DNA of 64,000 bases, taken from Escallonia rubra (taxonomy: Eukaryota > Streptophyta > Magnoliopsida > Escalloniales > Escalloniaceae). Location of the stretch: the NCBI GenBank assembly GCA_033065855.1, contig JAVXUO010002002.1:62001-126000 (forward strand). Direction: 5' to 3'. The notes under the pieces are model-generated. The model was given only the letters and a program-made list of their open reading frames with translations, ran no database searches and was not told the DNA's origin. Shown piece by piece: positions 23,263-34,045 of the stretch. Made by a program: the position numbers and the translations under genes. Within the stretch, counting starts at the first letter, position 1. Each line of letters starts with the position of its first letter.

Positions 23263-24708
23263 ATGACTTTCCCGCGCCTTATGATCAGTCTCCTCTTGGT
23301 AACGTTGCTGACTCAAAGTTTTGTTTACTCCCGCAACCGTCTAGGCAAGTTGGAACCCGAGGAGCCTCCGCGACATGGTTCCACTTCTTGGACTCCAACG
23401 CTGCGAAGAGTGATTAATTTGGTTGTGACGGGCATAATAGTTTTCGTCACCCTGCTGAATATTTTTGTTTATAAGCTGAGACAACTTCATGAAGAAAACT
23501 TCGATAATCAAGTTAGACCGTCTGCCTACTTTACGGAGCATCTATGCCGTCAGTTTTCTCTTGCCGATATCCAATTGGCCACCCGCAACTTTGATGATGC
23601 TTTGGTCATCGGACAGGGAGGGTTCGGAAAGGTGTACAGAGGGGTCATCGACAATGGAACAACTACCGTGGCGATCAAGCGGCTGAGTTCCATGTCCAGC
23701 CAAGGAGCCCCCCAGTTTTGGACAGAGATCGAGATGCTTTCCAAGTTTCGACACAGCCACCTCGTCTCTCTCATTGGTTACTGCGACAACGTCCACGAGA
23801 TGATCCTTGTGTATGAGTACATACTCCTTGGTAGCCTTGCTGACCATCTGCACAAGCGTGATAGAAGTAATAAATCTCCTCTTTCTTGGGTGCAGCGCCT
23901 CAAGATATGCATCGGCGCCGCCCGTGGATTGGACTATCTTCACACTGGTACTGGTTTCCTGCACAGAGTTATACATCGTGATGTGAAGAGCTCAAACATC
24001 TTGTTGGGCGAGAATTGGGCAGCTAAGATTGCGGACTTTGGGATGTCAAGATTAGGCCCGGCAAATCAGTCATGCAGCCACGTAAGCACCGATGTGAAAG
24101 GCACATTTGGGTATATGGATCCCGAGTATTACTTGACCCGCAGACTAACGAGGAAATCGGACGTGTATGCCTTTGGTGTGGTATTGTTCGAAGTGCTGTG
24201 CGGGAGGCCGGCAGTAGATGTAACGCTGGATGAGGAGCAATGGGGTCTAGCCGCATGGGCCAAATACTGCATCAAAGAAGGAATACTATATCAGAGTATT
24301 GATCCCAGTTTGAGGGGGAAAATCTCGCCGAATTGTTTGATTGCAGTTGTGAAAATTGCGGAGCAATGCCTGCACAATCTTCCTATGAAACGCCCTACAA
24401 TGGCTGAGGTCATGGTCCAGCTCGAGTATGCACTGGTATTGCAAGAGAGAGCTGATTCTCCTGTAGTAGAGAAAGCCTTTCATGTCATCGCCGACACCGT
24501 AGATTCTTCTCTTCTTGAGGAGATAGTTACCAGTACTACTGGTGGGTCTTCTGGCATCCAAAACAATGCAGAATCTTCTCCTGCCAGTAGAATGACTTTT
24601 ACAAGGAAGGTGCGGCAGTTTGTCTCTATCTCGGCTCGGATGATTTCGGGTAAATCGTATATACCAACCTCCTCGATCTTGTGTCAGTTTAGGGCTTTAC
24701 TTTCTTAG
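23263..24708 (+). CDS. FERONIA-like (CrRLK1L-type) receptor kinase lacking the malectin ectodomain
   Basis: Predicted membrane serine/threonine kinase. One long exon gives 481 residues. Residues 1-22 look like a signal peptide, only about 28 residues lie outside, and 51-70 (INLVVTGIIVFVTLLNIFVY) is the membrane segment. The kinase starts at FSLADIQLATRNF (98-110), the CrRLK1L signature. The G-loop is GQGGFG (117-122), the ATP lysine is K139 (VAIK), the catalytic loop is HRDVKSSN (HRD 238-240), the metal site is DFG (258-260) and the activation loop ends GTFGYMDPEYY, so it should be active. Normal CrRLK1L proteins carry about 400 residues of malectin-like domain that binds RALF peptides and glycans; none is present here. 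A donor GG|GTAAAT at 24649/24650 could splice it in frame to the kinase exons starting at 25947, replacing the last 20 residues (see findings). Confidence 0.88.
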   Translation: MTFPRLMISLLLVTLLTQSFVYSRNRLGKLEPEEPPRHGSTSWTPTLRRVINLVVTGIIVFVTLLNIFVYKLRQLHEENFDNQVRPSAYFTEHLCRQFSLADIQLATRNFDDALVIGQGGFGKVYRGVIDNGTTTVAIKRLSSMSSQGAPQFWTEIEMLSKFRHSHLVSLIGYCDNVHEMILVYEYILLGSLADHLHKRDRSNKSPLSWVQRLKICIGAARGLDYLHTGTGFLHRVIHRDVKSSNILLGENWAAKIADFGMSRLGPANQSCSHVSTDVKGTFGYMDPEYYLTRRLTRKSDVYAFGVVLFEVLCGRPAVDVTLDEEQWGLAAWAKYCIKEGILYQSIDPSLRGKISPNCLIAVVKIAEQCLHNLPMKRPTMAEVMVQLEYALVLQERADSPVVEKAFHVIADTVDSSLLEEIVTSTTGGSSGIQNNAESSPASRMTFTRKVRQFVSISARMISGKSYIPTSSILCQFRALLS

Positions 24709-24959
24709 GATAATAACTGATTGGACGTCAACTAGTGGCAAAATATTGCTTCGGCTTTCTAAATAAATCTCTAGAAGCAGCACTAAATCTTCATTTTTGT
24801 TCGATGTGAGTAATTTGGGTAGGGGCACTTAGATGAGCAAACTAATCCTTCTTTTAGATTGCATAATTTTGCAGTTTAGTATATTTAGTTTATTTAACGA
24901 ATTAGAATTGAAATGTGTACTAAATTATGTATCTAACTTTACTTTTGACCTCTTTGTAG

Positions 24960-25016
24960 GACCAATTAAAAAGCTGCCTAAGAGAATAAGAGCAACGGGG
25001 ACTGGATTCGGATGTG
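24960..25016 (+). other. Possible cassette exon between the two kinases
   Basis: TTTGTAG|G opens and TGTG|GTCAGT closes a 57-base stretch that is open in the phase needed to join 24649 with 25947 (GPIKKLPKRIRATGTGFGC). It would add 19 basic residues without shifting the frame. This could be chance. Confidence 0.2.
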
Positions 25017-25946
25017 GTCAGTATACTTTGACAACCACCAAAGATAAAAAAAAACTTGATAATGCTGACATGACATGGATATAATATATTGAGCAAAATA
25101 TACCCTCCTTAGCTAGCCTAAGTCTAGAGGCTTTGGGAAATCTTGAGTTTGAGCAATGCAGGAATTCCATGAACTTCTGCTTTAGATTATGGAAATTGAT
25201 GGTCATAGTTGTTTATGCTCTTCATAGAGTCCTATTTGGCCATTATCTGGTTCTTGCTGATTAGTTCAGTGGTTACACGGTGTTGTGCATCTTATCTTTG
25301 CGCTACGTACAATATTTGACCTGTATACACCTCAAAAGTGTACATGGATTTTTTTTTTGCCAAAGATAGAACTTTAGTATACTATATCAAAAGTTACCCG
25401 GGTTGTATTATGTGGCTTTACTAATTTATTCTAGTTTCTTGATTTGGGTATTATTTTTTGTTGATAAGTAGCTACTCAATTTCATTTAATTCGATGTGCT
25501 TGCATCTCATTTTCGCTATCGTTGGTTTGAAGTAACTTCTTTCTTTGATCCCAATTCAGGTTCTTCCTGGGCAGAATCAACCACTAGGTTTTTTCAATTT
25601 TCTGTTGCCGGAATAACTTGTGTTTAGTGATTACGTAGCTTTTTTGTCAAAGTTTCACTAATTTTCTCTACTTTCTTCATCTAGGGTATTTTTTTGGGTC
25701 CAAAATAGCTACTCAATATTATTCTTGGTTTAGTTGGTCTGCAAATCTCGGGCAGGACAGACTGGATTAAAGTAGTAACAATATCCCCGTATAGTTGTTT
25801 TTAACTTGTTATGCTTCTCTTTCTGAAGAACTTAAATTGTTAGTCATTTAGCTGCTATTTGATGGTCATTACCGGATACCCTGTTTCTTTTCTAATCTTT
25901 TTGTAGCTTAATTTCTTTGTTTTGGGTCTGTATTTCTGTGTTTCAG

Positions 25947-28251
25947 TACGTATATCACAGACAACTAGCAACACAGCATCTTCAGGCGGTAGCAACGTTG
26001 ACGTCCCCGGGAACAGTGCATTCTCGGCAGCAAGTGGAGGTGATGAGGCGAGTCCCACCGGGCAGATTTTGTCCCTCCCCAGCTTAAGGGTTTTCAGTTT
26101 CTCAGAACTGAAGTTTGCCACTAGGAATTTCAGACAAGATACGGTGTTGGGAGAAGGAGGTTTTGGGAAAGTTTACAAGGGATGGCTTGAGATGGCAAAC
26201 TCGAGGAATGGAAGTGGATCTGTAGTTGCTATCAAGAGGTTAAATTCAGAGTGCATGCAAGGGTTGAAAGAGTGGCAGGTACTTCTTATTGTAATTATCA
26301 ATTAGTGATTGAATGATTCAAGAGTCTGATGCATTCTTACTTATTAGCATTTGATTTCTTGTTTCAACTTGTTATTATAGGATAATGCTTGAATGTAATT
26401 GATCTCCAACTCATCTAATTAGACTTGTGTGAGATGGGGTATCTGTACTATTTTGAATTAACAAGAAACCCAAAGTCATTTGCATATGCATTGCCTTTAT
26501 ATGTGTTAAACTCTTACTTGATTGCTTTACAGGGTTCCTTATTGACAACTACAAATTGGATCCGCAGTTACTTGATTTGTATAATGTATTACGGCCAGCT
26601 GAAAGCGTAATTAATATGGAATATGGGGCCAATTTTTTATTCATCATGCTATAAATCCGGATTGCAGCTGGAGAGTTGAAATGTGAAGTAATTTTAGGAT
26701 TAAGAAATTACAACTTCTGCTATTTACAAAGTAAGTTTTATGGCAAGGGACACCTCAAATTTCACCACTTTTTACGAATATTAAGTGATTTTAAGCATGT
26801 TGCACGTCCTCTCAATCATCATCCGGAATCAGCTGCAGACAAACACAGATTATCGTGCTTCCAAGCCTTCATCCAAATGGATACGAAATAATTGATTAAA
26901 GTAGTGGATTAGAACATTTAGCATGATCTTTTATGCATTATTAGAAACTTTAATGTGCAATATTCCTAAACTGTTGGGGCTTCAGCTAGTTTAGCTTATA
27001 AACTCTCTTGGTGCTATGCCAAGAGACCCAGGATCATCCGGGCTTTTTCTTTTGTGTGGTGGGGGGTAGACAAAAGGGAGCTGGATATTAGCCACTTCTT
27101 GATATCCTACAGTTTATATACTATGGAATAGTCTATGCTACGGAATATTCATTCCTGGCAAGGACTATCTGATTGTTGCTAATTATTCTAAATCCTGTCT
27201 GCTGATTGATATTCATTTATTCATGCAGACTGAGGTGAACTTCCTGGGAAGGTTATCTCATCCTAACGTTGTTAGACTGTTGGGATACTGTTGGGAGGAG
27301 ACAGAGCTACTGCTTGTCTATGAATTCATGCAGAAAGGCAGCTTGGAGGACCACCTTTTTGGAAGTAAGACACAATGCTTTATAGTAAAGCTATACTACA
27401 CCATGAAACTCTCACCAAAAATCTTTCCTTATCAAGCCTTTCTGCTTTCCTTGATGCAGGAGGCTCAGCTGTTCAGCCACTTCCATGGGACTTACGGATT
27501 AAGGTGTTGATAGGAGCTGCTCGGGGCCTGGCATTCTTGCACACATCTAAGAAACACGTAATTTATAGAGACTTCAAACCCTCAAATATACTGCTAGATG
27601 GTGTAAGTTCTACAGCAATTGGTTCAAACAATATAAATGACCTACTCATTTTCTCATTTAACCAGTCTAAGAGTTTTCTGCTGTTCTGTCAGTCCTATAA
27701 CGCAAAGTTAGCAGACTTTGGGATGGTAAAATTGGGTCCCTCAGCTGGTGAATCACATGTAACAACTCGTGTTATGGGAACATATGGTTACGCTGCTCCC
27801 GAGTATGTGGCTACAGGTAATCCTCTTAATCATTTGAGCTTTAGTAGCCCTGTTGTTAAAAATTGAGCTCAAACACATTAATGGCATGTCATAATGTTGG
27901 CATTGTGCTCATGAAACAGGGCATTTGTACGTGAAGAGTGATGTCTACGGTTTTGGTGTTGTATTAGTTGAAATGCTAACAGGATTAAGGGCACTTGATC
28001 TAAAACGCCCTATTATGCAGCAAAATTTGGTTGAATGGGCCAAACCCTTTTTGGCTAATAGAAGGAAGTTGAAGAACATAATGGACTCCAGGTTGGAAGG
28101 AAAATATCCTTCCAAAGCGGCAGTTCACATTGCTCAGCTTGCTTTGGCATGTCTTAGATCTGACCCCAAAACTAGGCCACCAATGGAAGTGGTAGTGGAG
28201 ACACTGGTACGAGTCGATGCTGATAATGAAAGCCCAAGACGGCCTCAGTAA
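25947..28251 (+). CDS. PIX13/PBL-type receptor-like cytoplasmic kinase (RLCK VII), first exon not found
   Basis: Serine/threonine kinase of the class that relays signals from surface receptors. Five exons join in frame: 25947-26278, 27229-27364, 27460-27602, 27693-27816 and 27920-28251, giving 355 residues and a stop. A Ser/Gly-rich lead ([13 protein letters not shown]) precedes [13 protein letters not shown]. The G-loop is GEGGFG, the lysine is in VAIK, the catalytic loop is YRDFKPSN, the metal motif is DFGMVKLG and the activation segment is [18 protein letters not shown]. Wording and intron sites match Arabidopsis PIX13 (At2g17220). That protein starts with a short myristoylated exon (MGLCWG...). 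No such exon is visible between 24709 and 25946, and the first in-frame Met after 25947 lies behind the G-loop, so an upstream exon is required. The acceptor at 25946 is in phase 1, like the donor at 24649 of the FERONIA-like kinase. Confidence 0.85.
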
Positions 28252-30179
28252 ATTCTTCACACAATTCCACTTATCTAGTTGGGCAGCAACCTTTGCGCCA
28301 TCGTTCCCCTCTGCATTCGAGACAGGATTTGAATCGATCCTCCCAAAACTGACCACAAGCATGGTAACTTCAGCATTACCACTTCCAACGACGAGAAGGT
28401 CTTTCGATCAAGATGGTAAATGGTGGTCTCATGGAGTGTTATTTGTTTTCGTTTGCATTATTGTACAAAGTAACAACGAAATCATGCATGAAACATTTCC
28501 CACGGGACTGTCAATTATATTAAGGTAGGTTAGGTACGTATATTGCATTTCTAAATAAAAATGTCAAATACTTTTCAAAGCATGACAATAACTCGTTAAA
28601 AATGTAATACATAATGTTAATACAAATCTGCTTGCAAATTCGCTAAGAAGCTTTGCGCTTGCCAAGTGATTCAAGCATTTGCAAGATGTGATTCAAGCAT
28701 TTACATAGAGTCAAGTTTGTTTCAGGTGTGCTGAAAACTGATTTTCTGATTCTCAGTCATGTTCCAGTAAAATTCAAGAGTGCCTTAAAAGAAAAGCTAT
28801 ATCTTTATTGTTCGATTTTAGAGCAAATTACCAGGAAAGTAAAGAAGAACTCCACTTAATAAAGGTCTTTGATATATATCTTGATGCCTTTAATTTTTCC
28901 CTGGGCAGTGAATTAAAAGAAGCAGCTATAGCACTCCTTGATTTTAGAGTGGTTTGGAAGGAAAATTAAAGATTTGCAATAACCCCAAGGGGCTACTACG
29001 GTTCCGGCAGGGTACTTAACGATGCTTAAGTCATTACTGTTGCTACGGTTCCAGCAGGGGTACTTAATGATGCTCAAGTCAAAGCATTGTTATAGGGAGA
29101 AAACTTTGAAAAAGCAACAGAGAGGGGTCCGGTGTAGTTGTATTTTGCGTACCTAAAGGTCTCCTTTATATACGTCGGTCTGCTTCATATAGGCCAAGAT
29201 TGGAACTCTAGCAGAGTTGGAGGATTAGGGTTCATGTTGGGACCGTTGAACGGGCCCAACATGAACGGGCCCCGTTCCTTAAGAGGCAGTTTCTTAGATT
29301 TAAGGATGACCTTCACCCACTTTGGTCGGTAAAACTGGGTATGACCACCTTCACTTGGCGCATCTCTGCCTAGCAAAATTCTACTATCAACAGAACCAAA
29401 TCACAGGAACTTAAGTCTCTCTTAATCTCCTAGACCGAGAGTGAATGGATCCTTCTTAATCTTTCAGGAAGGTGCATTCAGTATTGCAAGCACAAGCTGA
29501 GCTCTGAACATTAAAAATGAAGAAGAAGAAAACATGCAACAAAGCCAAAGTACGAAGGCGTTTAAAGCTCCTAGACTAACCTCATAACCTCAAAACCAAA
29601 ACATAAGGTTTAGGGGGCTTATAATTAGGTAGGGCGCATATATATCCATCCTTCAGAGAGCGTTTAAGACCACGCTTAAGCCAAGTTAACCTCTACTTTA
29701 TTTTGGGAGCTATTCTTGTATTTTCTTGCAAGTTGCAACTCTTCTATTAGAGCAAACTCATAAATGTGCGTTGAAATTTCCATCAAACGACTTGGTAGTC
29801 GATGTTTTGGCGCCATTGCAGTACATGCTGAGACCAAGTCTGTCCAGTGAATAAGAACAGAATAAGAGACACCGTCCTTTGAGTCGGATTTAAGGACAGT
29901 GTTGCTTAGCTTGACAAATTCATTGTTGCAAGGACCGTACAACAACGAGAGACAACTTTGAATCATATATGCCTGTTTTGATCAACGGAATCTACGGGCC
30001 GGCATTGGTTTAGTATGCTTCACCAATAATCAACGCTGTGGAACGACAGCTTTTTCTATTAGTTCGTCCGATCATTATACTGCGTTGTCACATTGCCTGC
30101 TTCTTACTTCACAATGGGCATTAAAACAGAATTTTCTACATATACATGTACTAACTACTTCACAGTTCACACTTCCTCT
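28252..30179. other. 3' UTR of the kinase gene, then intergenic
   Basis: No further gene. A tandem duplication of about 50 bp lies at 28991-29084 (two copies of CTACGGTTCC..CAGGG..GTACTTAA..GATGCT). A perfect 12-bp inverted repeat lies at 29230-29241 and 29255-29266 (GTTCATGTTGGG). A minus-strand frame of 96 codons at 29676-29966 has no recognised domain. Confidence 0.4.
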
Positions 30180-30589
30180 TACATCAGATGTCAGGCTCTG
30201 AAAACATACTGCATACGGTAACACCTATTATCTATGACTTTTGCCACCTTTTGACTCAATTCCATCAGTTTAGTATCAACAGGGCTGGACCACACACCAT
30301 GAAGGAAGCACGATCTTTAGCTCGTTTTGCCTGTCAGGCTCGCATATCCGTCTACCAAGATTGGGTACGTGACACCCTGCGCAGCTAAGGATCTCCAGAT
30401 ATGATGGAGTATTTTGTAGAGTCATTAGTAGTTAGTATTTCTATTCCTTTTGTTACTGTCTTTAGCTCTTTATTCTGATGCTTACTTTGCGTTCGGAATG
30501 GTTTCTGTAAAGCCTTAAGGCTGCTAACGCTATCCCCTGTAGTCTTTATGTTATCAATGCAATTCTCTTATTACCAAAAAAAAACAACC
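30180..30589 (+). mobile_element. LINE 3' end fragment (RNase H tail and poly(A))
   Basis: The frame at about 30188-30388 ends in EARSLARFACQARISVYQDW followed by VRD and a stop, which resembles the end of the RNase H-like domain of plant LINE ORF2. About 200 bases of 3' UTR and an A-run (30579-30587) follow. Heavily truncated. Confidence 0.5.
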
Positions 30590-30608
30590 CTTGCTTGAAG
30601 TATAAACT

Positions 30609-30911
30609 TCACGGTGACCTGCCATCTTGCCACCATGAGTTAGGCTCAACCGAGTACTTCTCAGTCATGAAGTGGGTCGCAAAGTGAAAGTGGTTCCCTC
30701 TTATTGCACGTAAAAATCCAAATGGCAATTTATCAAGAGATCTTGTCCCATTGATCCGCCAACTCTGACAAACTGCACGGCAGTAAACTTGGTCTACAAG
30801 ATACAGTCTTTCCATGATCAATCTCAAGATATCTTCATGTAGATCGGACCGTAGCCTTCTTCTCTTTCTTGCTTCCACGAAATGGAAGAGGACTTGTGCA
30901 CTAAGCCGCAT
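30609..30911 (-). pseudogene. F-box (KIB/DUF295-type) gene remnant
   Basis: A 100-codon frame contains DLHEDILRLIMERLYLVDQV followed by YCRAVCQSWR, a recognisable F-box, then RSLDKLPFGF, the usual start of the following segment in DUF295 F-box proteins. Full-length members have 350-400 residues; here the frame stops after about 100, and no continuation with conserved repeats was seen to the left, where a LINE tail lies directly adjacent. Probably a truncated copy of a fast-expanding family. An intron rescuing the C-terminus cannot be excluded. Confidence 0.5.
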
Positions 30912-31035
30912 TTTTTCCTTCGTCTAAATGCCACCAGAACTTCCAGTCCCCACTGCGTCAATCCCATCCAGCATCTTCTTCCCCGCCCTACTAAACATCA
31001 GGAACATATTGCCTGTTTGACGTGGCAACCCAATT

Positions 31036-31121
31036 TTTTTTTTTGGTTAGACCACCCGATATCCGGACACCACATTGGGAGCCGACTAATCCGGGTTCGA
31101 GCTGGGCAGGACCACATGGGC
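31036..31121 (-). mobile_element. 5'-truncated SINE (Au-like) with 12-bp target duplication
   Basis: On the minus strand the sequence reads CTCGAACCCGGATTAGTCGG, then CCGGATATCGGGTGGT and a poly(A) tail, the 3' end typical of angiosperm Au SINEs as I recall them. A 12-bp direct repeat GGCAACCCAATT flanks it at 31024-31035 and 31122-31133. Only about 86 bp were inserted. Confidence 0.75.
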
Positions 31122-31133
31122 GGCAACCCAATT

Positions 31134-31903
31134 GTATATAGGTTTTAGCTTCTCAAATGAAACCCTAGATACAACCAATTTAATGGACAGAAATTCAACA
31201 CTAACCTCGAAAAAAAGCATGTGGCTGATCATTTCAAACGAAAGGGCACTATCACGGGCCAGTTGAAACGCTCCTTGTCTTGGGCTTCAGGCACATCTGA
31301 AGGGTACTTCTCGATTGTATAATCAAGAGAATTCCCAATCCCCACAAAATGCAGGCTAAAAGTATTGGCAATGCGGAAATAAACCCCTGAATTGTACATG
31401 CAGAAACTATTTGACTTCTCAGCAGTTACATTTGTAGTGCAACAACTGGGGCATGTATGAACTTACTCAGTTACTCGTACTTAACTAAAAGGAGAAAACA
31501 GGGGACCAAAAACGAAAAAGAACGTAAGGGAATTCCTGAGTTGAAAAAGAGACTTTCCCAAATACGGGAATAGCAGCGTATATAAGCTAGACTAAAAGGT
31601 TTACTAATTTGCAAAGGAATAGTATCTGACGTTGTATGAGCTTCAGCTCCTTAATGCCCTATAAGTACGGTATACTTTGGTTAATAGTACTCCGGAATCA
31701 TCAGCACCCAAAAAAATACCGTGCACGATGATTCCAACAACGTTTCACCTTTCTGTCGCAAATAGATACTCTGAAGGCAGATCACGAACTATCGGTTTCT
31801 CTGACACGAGACGTCCGGAAACCATGTATGTAAGGATATGCATTCTCATTAACTTAACTCGAGACTTGGTTTTTGGATGATATCCACATCACCGGCATTG
31901 CAA
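31134..31903. other. Intergenic, probably 3' region of the PPR gene
   Basis: No gene or repeat recognised. Confidence 0.4.
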
Positions 31904-34045
31904 TCACCAATAATCTCTGCAAGAACATGAGCCATCCTTAAAATGATGGAATCTATTTGCATCCCTCAAGATGATCTCTCGCCCCGTGACTTTTGATATC
32001 AGTTTAATAGCGGAATGGCAATCCCCACAAACCCGAAGGTTTTTCATTACCCGAATAGGCAGCCCTTCAGGTACCTTCAGAAGTCCATATGCCACAGCCA
32101 GCTTCTCGCTATGATACCCCAAGCTATAAGCCTTCTCTTCTTCATCTACATCATGCAGCGCGAAGCTTGAATCAGGGCAATACCCAGCTTCTTTTAACAA
32201 TCCGCTTAATTTCTCCCACATTCGCATTATCATTGAATGCTCAGGGTGGGGCATGCTCTCTCCTCCCCCAGTGAACATATGCACTTTCTTCTCTACCTCA
32301 ATCCAGCTACAACCAGGTGATTTGCTCATGTTCCTAGACCTCATGTTTTTTCTCAGTTCTGCAACATCAGCCCATCGGCCCTTTGATGCATATATGTTTG
32401 ACAGCAATATATGTGGCCCGGAATTCTTTGGCTCAAGTTGTACAAGTTTCTTTGCAGCAACTTCAGCCATATCCATATTCATGTGTTTTCGACATGCACC
32501 CAACAAAGAGCCCCAAATAATTGCATCTGCTTCGCCTGGCATCTTTTTTATCATATCCATTGCCTCGTTTAGACGACCAGCTCGGCCAAGCAGATCAACC
32601 ATGCAAGCATAATGTTCTGTTCTTGGCTCTACTAGATACTTGGATGTCATAGACTCAAAGATTTCAAGACCTTCTTTAACTTGTCCAGTGTAGCTACAAG
32701 CTGAGAGAACTCCAATAAAAGTAACATCATCTGCTGGAATGCCTGAATAAAACATGTCATTAAATACTCGCAAAGCTTCTTCTGCTAAACCATGTTGTGC
32801 ATAACCTGTAATAACAGAGTTCCACATGACTATATCCTTGTGAGGAAATCGGTCGAACACCCGTTTAGCCTTGACGATATCACCACATTTCATATAGGTT
32901 GTGATCAAGACTGAGGCAACATAGACATCAGAGTCAAACCGGGACTTAACCAACTGAGCATGAACCTGTCTACCGTGATCAAGAATAGCAAGGGTGGCAC
33001 AAACTGAAAGAACGCTGATCAATGATGGAAAATTTGGTTTAACTCCTAGACTTTGCATCAAAGTGAACACACCAAGTGCTTCTAACTCGAAACCTTGTCG
33101 TTCATAAACCTTAATCATTGAGCTCCATGTTCCGTCATCCTTCTCCCTCGTCTGATCAAATATGTGCCTCGCTTTAGCAACCTTGCCATTCTGGCCAAAC
33201 CCAAGTATCAATGCATTGCACGAAACGACTGACTTGACAGGCATAGCATCAAAAAGCTCAGAAGCCTCTTCTATCCGCCCACACTGAGTGTAACCCATCA
33301 GCATTGCTGTCCACGACACCTCGTTCTTCTCGGGCATGACCTCAAAAAGCTTCCTAGCAACATCCACACGTTGGTTCTGCACATAACCTGAAATCATGGT
33401 AGTCCAAGCAATCACATTCCGGCGGGGCATTTCATCAAAGAGTTCGCGGGCTTCAGCCAGACGGCCCACCTGACAATACCCACCAATCATACTAGTTCTA
33501 GCAACCACATCCTTCACCGGTATCTTATCGAATAGCGCACGAGCCTCGTCAATCCGACCGTCTTGAACCAACCCACCCAGCATCACTGTCCAGGATACAA
33601 CATTCTTTTCAGGCATTTGCCAAAAGAGCGATTCCGCCTCCGAAATCAACCCGTCCTCAACATACCCTCTAACCATAGCAGTCCACGACACTACATTTCT
33701 TTCAGGCATTTTGTCGAACACCTTCCGGGCTTCCTTCACCATCCTGTTTTTAACATACCCGGAAATCAACCCGTTCCAAGAAACGGTGTTCCTCTCGGGC
33801 ATTCTCGCAAAGAGAGCTTCGGCTTCATTGGGTCGGTTGCTTTGGAAATAGCCTGCAATTATGGAGTTCCATGAGGTGACGCTCTTGTCAGGCATCTGGT
33901 CGAACACCTTCCGAGCATTCTCGATTTGGCCCAGACGGGCATACCTAGCGATCTGAGAGTTAGCGGAGATTGCTACACTTGAGCAGTAGGAGCGACACTG
34001 ACTTGACAGAAATCGCATTGAAGGACAGAATTTTTGACTGATCAC
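31904..34045 (-). CDS. PLS-class pentatricopeptide repeat protein with DYW domain (At1g56690-like)
   Basis: Predicted organellar C-to-U RNA editing factor. A single intronless frame of 713 residues, as usual for this class. A short N-terminus (MISQKFCPSMRFLSSQCRSY), rich in Ser/Arg and without acidic residues, suits mitochondrial targeting. From about residue 28 to 500 it is built of PPR repeats with the ARKVFDxMPE and VVSWTAMVxGY wording of P, L and S motifs. E/E+ segments follow and then a DYW deaminase domain: HSE (from 645), the zinc pair CGDC (673-676) and the C-terminal DYW. All catalytic and zinc residues are present, so it should be active. The closest relative I recall is At1g56690. 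The edited site could be predicted from residues 5 and 35 of each repeat. Confidence 0.95.
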   Translation of the reverse strand: MISQKFCPSMRFLSSQCRSYCSSVAISANSQIARYARLGQIENARKVFDQMPDKSVTSWNSIIAGYFQSNRPNEAEALFARMPERNTVSWNGLISGYVKNRMVKEARKVFDKMPERNVVSWTAMVRGYVEDGLISEAESLFWQMPEKNVVSWTVMLGGLVQDGRIDEARALFDKIPVKDVVARTSMIGGYCQVGRLAEARELFDEMPRRNVIAWTTMISGYVQNQRVDVARKLFEVMPEKNEVSWTAMLMGYTQCGRIEEASELFDAMPVKSVVSCNALILGFGQNGKVAKARHIFDQTREKDDGTWSSMIKVYERQGFELEALGVFTLMQSLGVKPNFPSLISVLSVCATLAILDHGRQVHAQLVKSRFDSDVYVASVLITTYMKCGDIVKAKRVFDRFPHKDIVMWNSVITGYAQHGLAEEALRVFNDMFYSGIPADDVTFIGVLSACSYTGQVKEGLEIFESMTSKYLVEPRTEHYACMVDLLGRAGRLNEAMDMIKKMPGEADAIIWGSLLGACRKHMNMDMAEVAAKKLVQLEPKNSGPHILLSNIYASKGRWADVAELRKNMRSRNMSKSPGCSWIEVEKKVHMFTGGGESMPHPEHSMIMRMWEKLSGLLKEAGYCPDSSFALHDVDEEEKAYSLGYHSEKLAVAYGLLKVPEGLPIRVMKNLRVCGDCHSAIKLISKVTGREIILRDANRFHHFKDGSCSCRDYW

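Noticed and set aside
23542-23976. 144-codon minus frame opposite the FERONIA-like kinase
   Set aside because: Shadow of the kinase exon; its composition mirrors the coding strand.
33563-33874. 103-codon plus frame opposite the PPR gene
   Set aside because: Shadow of repeated PPR motifs on the other strand.
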